Made by a program: the position numbers and the translations under genes. This document shows positions 6,050 through 7,975 of a DNA stretch of 7,975 bases, in pieces; positions within the stretch are counted from its first letter, which is position 1, and every line of letters begins with the position of its first letter. The notes below the pieces were generated by a model, which was not told the DNA's origin, ran no database searches, and saw only the letters and a program-made list of their open reading frames with translations. The stretch is taken from contig DHWU01000079.1 of assembly GCA_002413345.1 (NCBI GenBank), forward strand, positions 37,297-45,271, given 5' to 3'. Source of the stretch: Propionibacteriaceae bacterium UBA5174. GTDB lineage: Bacteria > Actinomycetota > Actinomycetes > Propionibacteriales > Propionibacteriaceae.

Positions 6050-6957
6050 TTCAGGCCTTCACTGTCAGCGCGCTCGGCGAAGGCATCGCGCAATGCTTGG
6101 CGCAACAAACCCACCCGCTCATCACCGGACGCAGCGCTTCGGTAGGCGGCCAAGATTTCCCGAGCCGGGTTACCCGGTAACGGCAACATTCGCACCGAAT
6201 CTCGGTCTGGATCGCCAGCGGCCCACACTAGATCCGGTAGCAGTCCCACCGCATGGCCAGCGGCGATTAGCCGTACGTGGGTGCCCAGGTCGGCGGCGCT
6301 AAAGCGGACGCGCGGCTCGAAGCCGGCCGCCCGACATTGCTGCAGCGCCCACTGCCGCACCGCGGTGCCCTCAGGTTCCAAGACCCAGGGTCGATCAGCC
6401 AAGTCGGCCAGCTCGTCGGCGGCACAACTTTTCGGCACCACCAATCGCAGCCAGTCTTGGCCGAGCACCTCATGAATCGCCCCATCGCGGCGCGGCCGAG
6501 TATGCCCGGGATACTGCTCAGCAATCACCAGATCGAAAGTGCCAGCCGACAACTCCAACAGGCTCGTTTCGGGGGGTAATTCCGCTGCCTCCACCTGGAG
6601 CTGGGGAGCGCGAGCCGCCAGCAGAGTGATCGCTCGCGGCAACAGATTCTGGGCCGCGGTCTGCACCGCAGCCACCCGCACCAGCGTCGGCTCCGAGCCG
6701 AGTGAGGCCAATTCGGTGCGGGTCTGTTCGTCGGCCTGCAAGGCCCTCGCGGCGTGCGCCGCCAGGGCTTGACCATGGACGGTGAGCCGCACTCGGCGTC
6801 CATTTGGTTCCAGCAGGGCGACCCCAGCTTCTTTCTCCAGCTGGGCAAGCTGCTGTGACACCGTCGACGGGCTGTACGCCAGCGCTTCGGCCACTGCGGC
6901 CAAGGTGCCGCGCAGTGACAGTTCATGCAGCAGGCGCAGGCGGTGTAGATCGAACAT
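6046..6957 (-). CDS. LysR-family transcriptional regulator, likely regulator of putA
   Basis: The 303-residue product (from 6957) has the normal length of the family. Residues 3-62 form the winged helix-turn-helix; the recognition part is LAYSPSTVSQQLAQLEKEAG (26-45). A linker helix follows, then the two-lobe effector-binding domain from about 91 to the C-terminus. The signature MFDLHRLRLLHEL matches the usual N-terminus of actinobacterial members, so ATG 6957 is preferred. An in-frame ATG at 6972 would add five residues, but it lies inside the palindromic operator and has no ribosome site. At 6957 the GAGAGG lies only two bases from the ATG, which is unusually close. The gene is divergent from putA with a LysR-type dyad between them, so control of proline catabolism and autorepression are inferred; the ligand is not known. 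Confidence 0.93.
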   Translation of the reverse strand: MFDLHRLRLLHELSLRGTLAAVAEALAYSPSTVSQQLAQLEKEAGVALLEPNGRRVRLTVHGQALAAHAARALQADEQTRTELASLGSEPTLVRVAAVQTAAQNLLPRAITLLAARAPQLQVEAAELPPETSLLELSAGTFDLVIAEQYPGHTRPRRDGAIHEVLGQDWLRLVVPKSCAADELADLADRPWVLEPEGTAVRQWALQQCRAAGFEPRVRFSAADLGTHVRLIAAGHAVGLLPDLVWAAGDPDRDSVRMLPLPGNPAREILAAYRSAASGDERVGLLRQALRDAFAERADSEGLN

Positions 6958-6966
6958 GCCCTCTCG

Positions 6967-6989
6967 ATTCATCGATGATGTCGATGAAT
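6967..6989. promoter_or_regulatory. Inverted repeat, likely LysR-type operator
   Basis: The arms ATTCATCG (6967-6974) and CGATGAAT (6982-6989) are exact reverse complements across a seven-base spacer, ATGATGT. The size and the T-N11-A core are typical of LysR-type sites. It overlaps the -10-like TATATT of the regulator on the minus strand (6992-6987) and lies about 110 bases before the putA ATG, so it is well placed for autorepression and for activation of putA. Confidence 0.7.
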
Positions 6990-6992
6990 ATA
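6987..6992 (-). promoter_or_regulatory. Candidate -10 box of the LysR gene
   Basis: TATATT on the minus strand lies about 30 bases before ATG 6957, giving a leader of roughly 23 bases. No good -35 is visible. It overlaps the right arm of the dyad. Confidence 0.45.
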
Positions 6993-7086
6993 GTGCGAAA
7001 TCAATCGCTTGTGGTGAACAGTTGCTGGGCCTGAGACTTGTTCCAGGGCAGCGTGGCCCAGCTAACCGCAGCCGATCAACCGCCGC

Positions 7087-7093
7087 AGAAGGG
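7087..7093 (+). promoter_or_regulatory. Ribosome binding site of putA
   Basis: AGAAGGG lies seven bases before the ATG at 7101 and fixes that start. Confidence 0.75.
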
Positions 7094-7100
7094 TGCCGCC

Positions 7101-7975
7101 ATGACTGTCGCAGAATCCACCGAGCAGGTCACCGACTTCGACGAGCTCGCCGAACAGGCCATCGCCTTAGTTCGGGAATGGCTGGACGCCGCCAGAGCCG
7201 AACCGGTAGACCCGGCAGCTGCCCGACTGGCCGGTCTGCTCCGCGACGAAAATGGGCTCGACTTCACTGTTGGTTTCGTGGACAAGGTGGTTCGTCCCGA
7301 GGACTACCGCGTGGCCGCAGCGAGCCTGCGAGAACTCGCCGCCGACGTACCCAAATTCCTCGGCGCTGGTTGGATTGCCCTGGTGAAACTGGGCGGCTTC
7401 TTCGCCCCACTGCTGCCCGGGATTGTCGTGCCGATCGCCCGCAAGGTTCTGCGCACCATGGTCGGCCACCTGATCGTGGACGCCACCGACGCCCGGCTGG
7501 GTCGCGTCATCGCCCACCTGCGCCAAGACGACAGCATTCGACTCAACCTGAACCTGCTCGGCGAGGCGGTGCTGGGCCGCGAAGAAGCCAGCCGTCGTCT
7601 GGACGGCACGCTCGCGCTGCTGCAGCGTCCCGATGTCGATTACGTCTCGATCAAGGTCTCGGCCACCGTCGCACCACACACCCCGTGGGCTTTCGATGAA
7701 GCCGTGGCCGATGCCACCCAGGCGCTGCGTCCGCTGTATCGCGCCGCACTCGCCGACGGCACCTTCATCAACCTCGACATGGAGGAATACAAGGACCTTG
7801 AGCTGACCATCGCGGTATTCACCCAATTGCTCGACGAACCGGAGTTCGCCAATTTGCAGGCGGGCATCGTGTTGCAGGCCTACCTGCCCGATGCCTTGAG
7901 CGCGATGATGCGGCTCCAGGCATGGGCCGCCGAGCGGGTGGCCCGCGGGGGAGCGCCGATCAAGGTTCGGGTCGT
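7101..7975 (+). CDS. putA: Proline dehydrogenase, N-terminal part of bifunctional PutA (partial, 3' end outside window)
   Basis: The frame is open from ATG 7101 to the right edge (291 full codons). PutA oxidises proline to pyrroline-5-carboxylate with FAD; the bifunctional form then oxidises the product to glutamate with NAD. The N-terminal helical region (about 11-140) carries the FTVGFVDKVVRPEDYRVAA segment typical of actinobacterial PutA. The FAD-binding barrel of proline dehydrogenase follows: LNLLGEAVLG (150-159), VSIKVSA (182-188), INLDMEEY (223-230) and VLQAYLP (257-263). The window ends at IKVRV, just where the substrate-binding strand begins. The N-terminal layout points to the long fused form, but the aldehyde dehydrogenase half is not in view. 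A clear ribosome site precedes the start. Divergent LysR and the dyad suggest proline-responsive control. Confidence 0.95.
   Translation, partial: MTVAESTEQVTDFDELAEQAIALVREWLDAARAEPVDPAAARLAGLLRDENGLDFTVGFVDKVVRPEDYRVAAASLRELAADVPKFLGAGWIALVKLGGFFAPLLPGIVVPIARKVLRTMVGHLIVDATDARLGRVIAHLRQDDSIRLNLNLLGEAVLGREEASRRLDGTLALLQRPDVDYVSIKVSATVAPHTPWAFDEAVADATQALRPLYRAALADGTFINLDMEEYKDLELTIAVFTQLLDEPEFANLQAGIVLQAYLPDALSAMMRLQAWAAERVARGGAPIKVRV

Noticed and set aside
6782..7699. Plus-strand frame of 305 codons spanning the LysR-putA junction
   Set aside because: It is highly arginine-rich, crosses the regulatory region, and overlaps putA and LysR in shadow frames.
7167..7826. Minus-strand frame of 219 codons inside putA
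   Set aside because: It is antisense to conserved proline dehydrogenase motifs, a common shadow in high-GC genes.

Overview
The window looks like chromosome from a high-GC actinobacterium (Actinomycetota). The evidence is the start of a PutA of the long bifunctional actinobacterial type, a LysR regulator with the typical actinobacterial N-terminus, a secreted protein of a kind common in streptomycete-like genomes, and an actinobacterial-style STAND NTPase. I cannot name a genus. Several genes use GTG starts or overlapping stop/start codons.

Left third (1-2345, minus strand): one long reading frame, open at the left edge, encodes a STAND-class NTPase with an NB-ARC-like core, a winged-helix segment and a long helical (TPR-like) C-terminal region. 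Its 3' end lies outside the window. An unassigned stretch of about 300 bases lies upstream (2346-2645).

Middle (2646-3492, minus strand): a type II toxin-antitoxin operon. A ribbon-helix-helix DUF1778-type antitoxin comes first and a TacT-like GNAT acetyltransferase toxin follows, coupled by an ATGA overlap. Two perfect palindromes sit in the promoter region. Next to the STAND gene, this is the most accessory-looking part of the window. About 440 bases (3493-3930) without a confident gene follow, including a short 15-bp tandem repeat and a possible small ORF.

Secreted pair (3931-5324, minus strand): a lipoprotein gene overlaps a downstream gene for an exported protein with a PKD-like C-terminal domain. 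Their overlap and shared export signals suggest they work together at the cell envelope; the function is unknown.

Right third: a divergent plus-strand gene (5541-6020) encodes a small LpqN/Mog1-PsbP-like protein. It converges on a LysR regulator (6046-6957, minus), and the two stop codons lie in the arms of one hairpin. The LysR gene is divergent from putA (7101 onward, plus, cut by the right edge). A near-ideal LysR-type dyad (6967-6989) lies between them and overlaps the predicted -10 box of the regulator. The layout is a classic LysR/target pair and suggests that the regulator controls itself and proline catabolism.

No RNA genes, insertion sequences, CRISPR arrays or integrases were seen.
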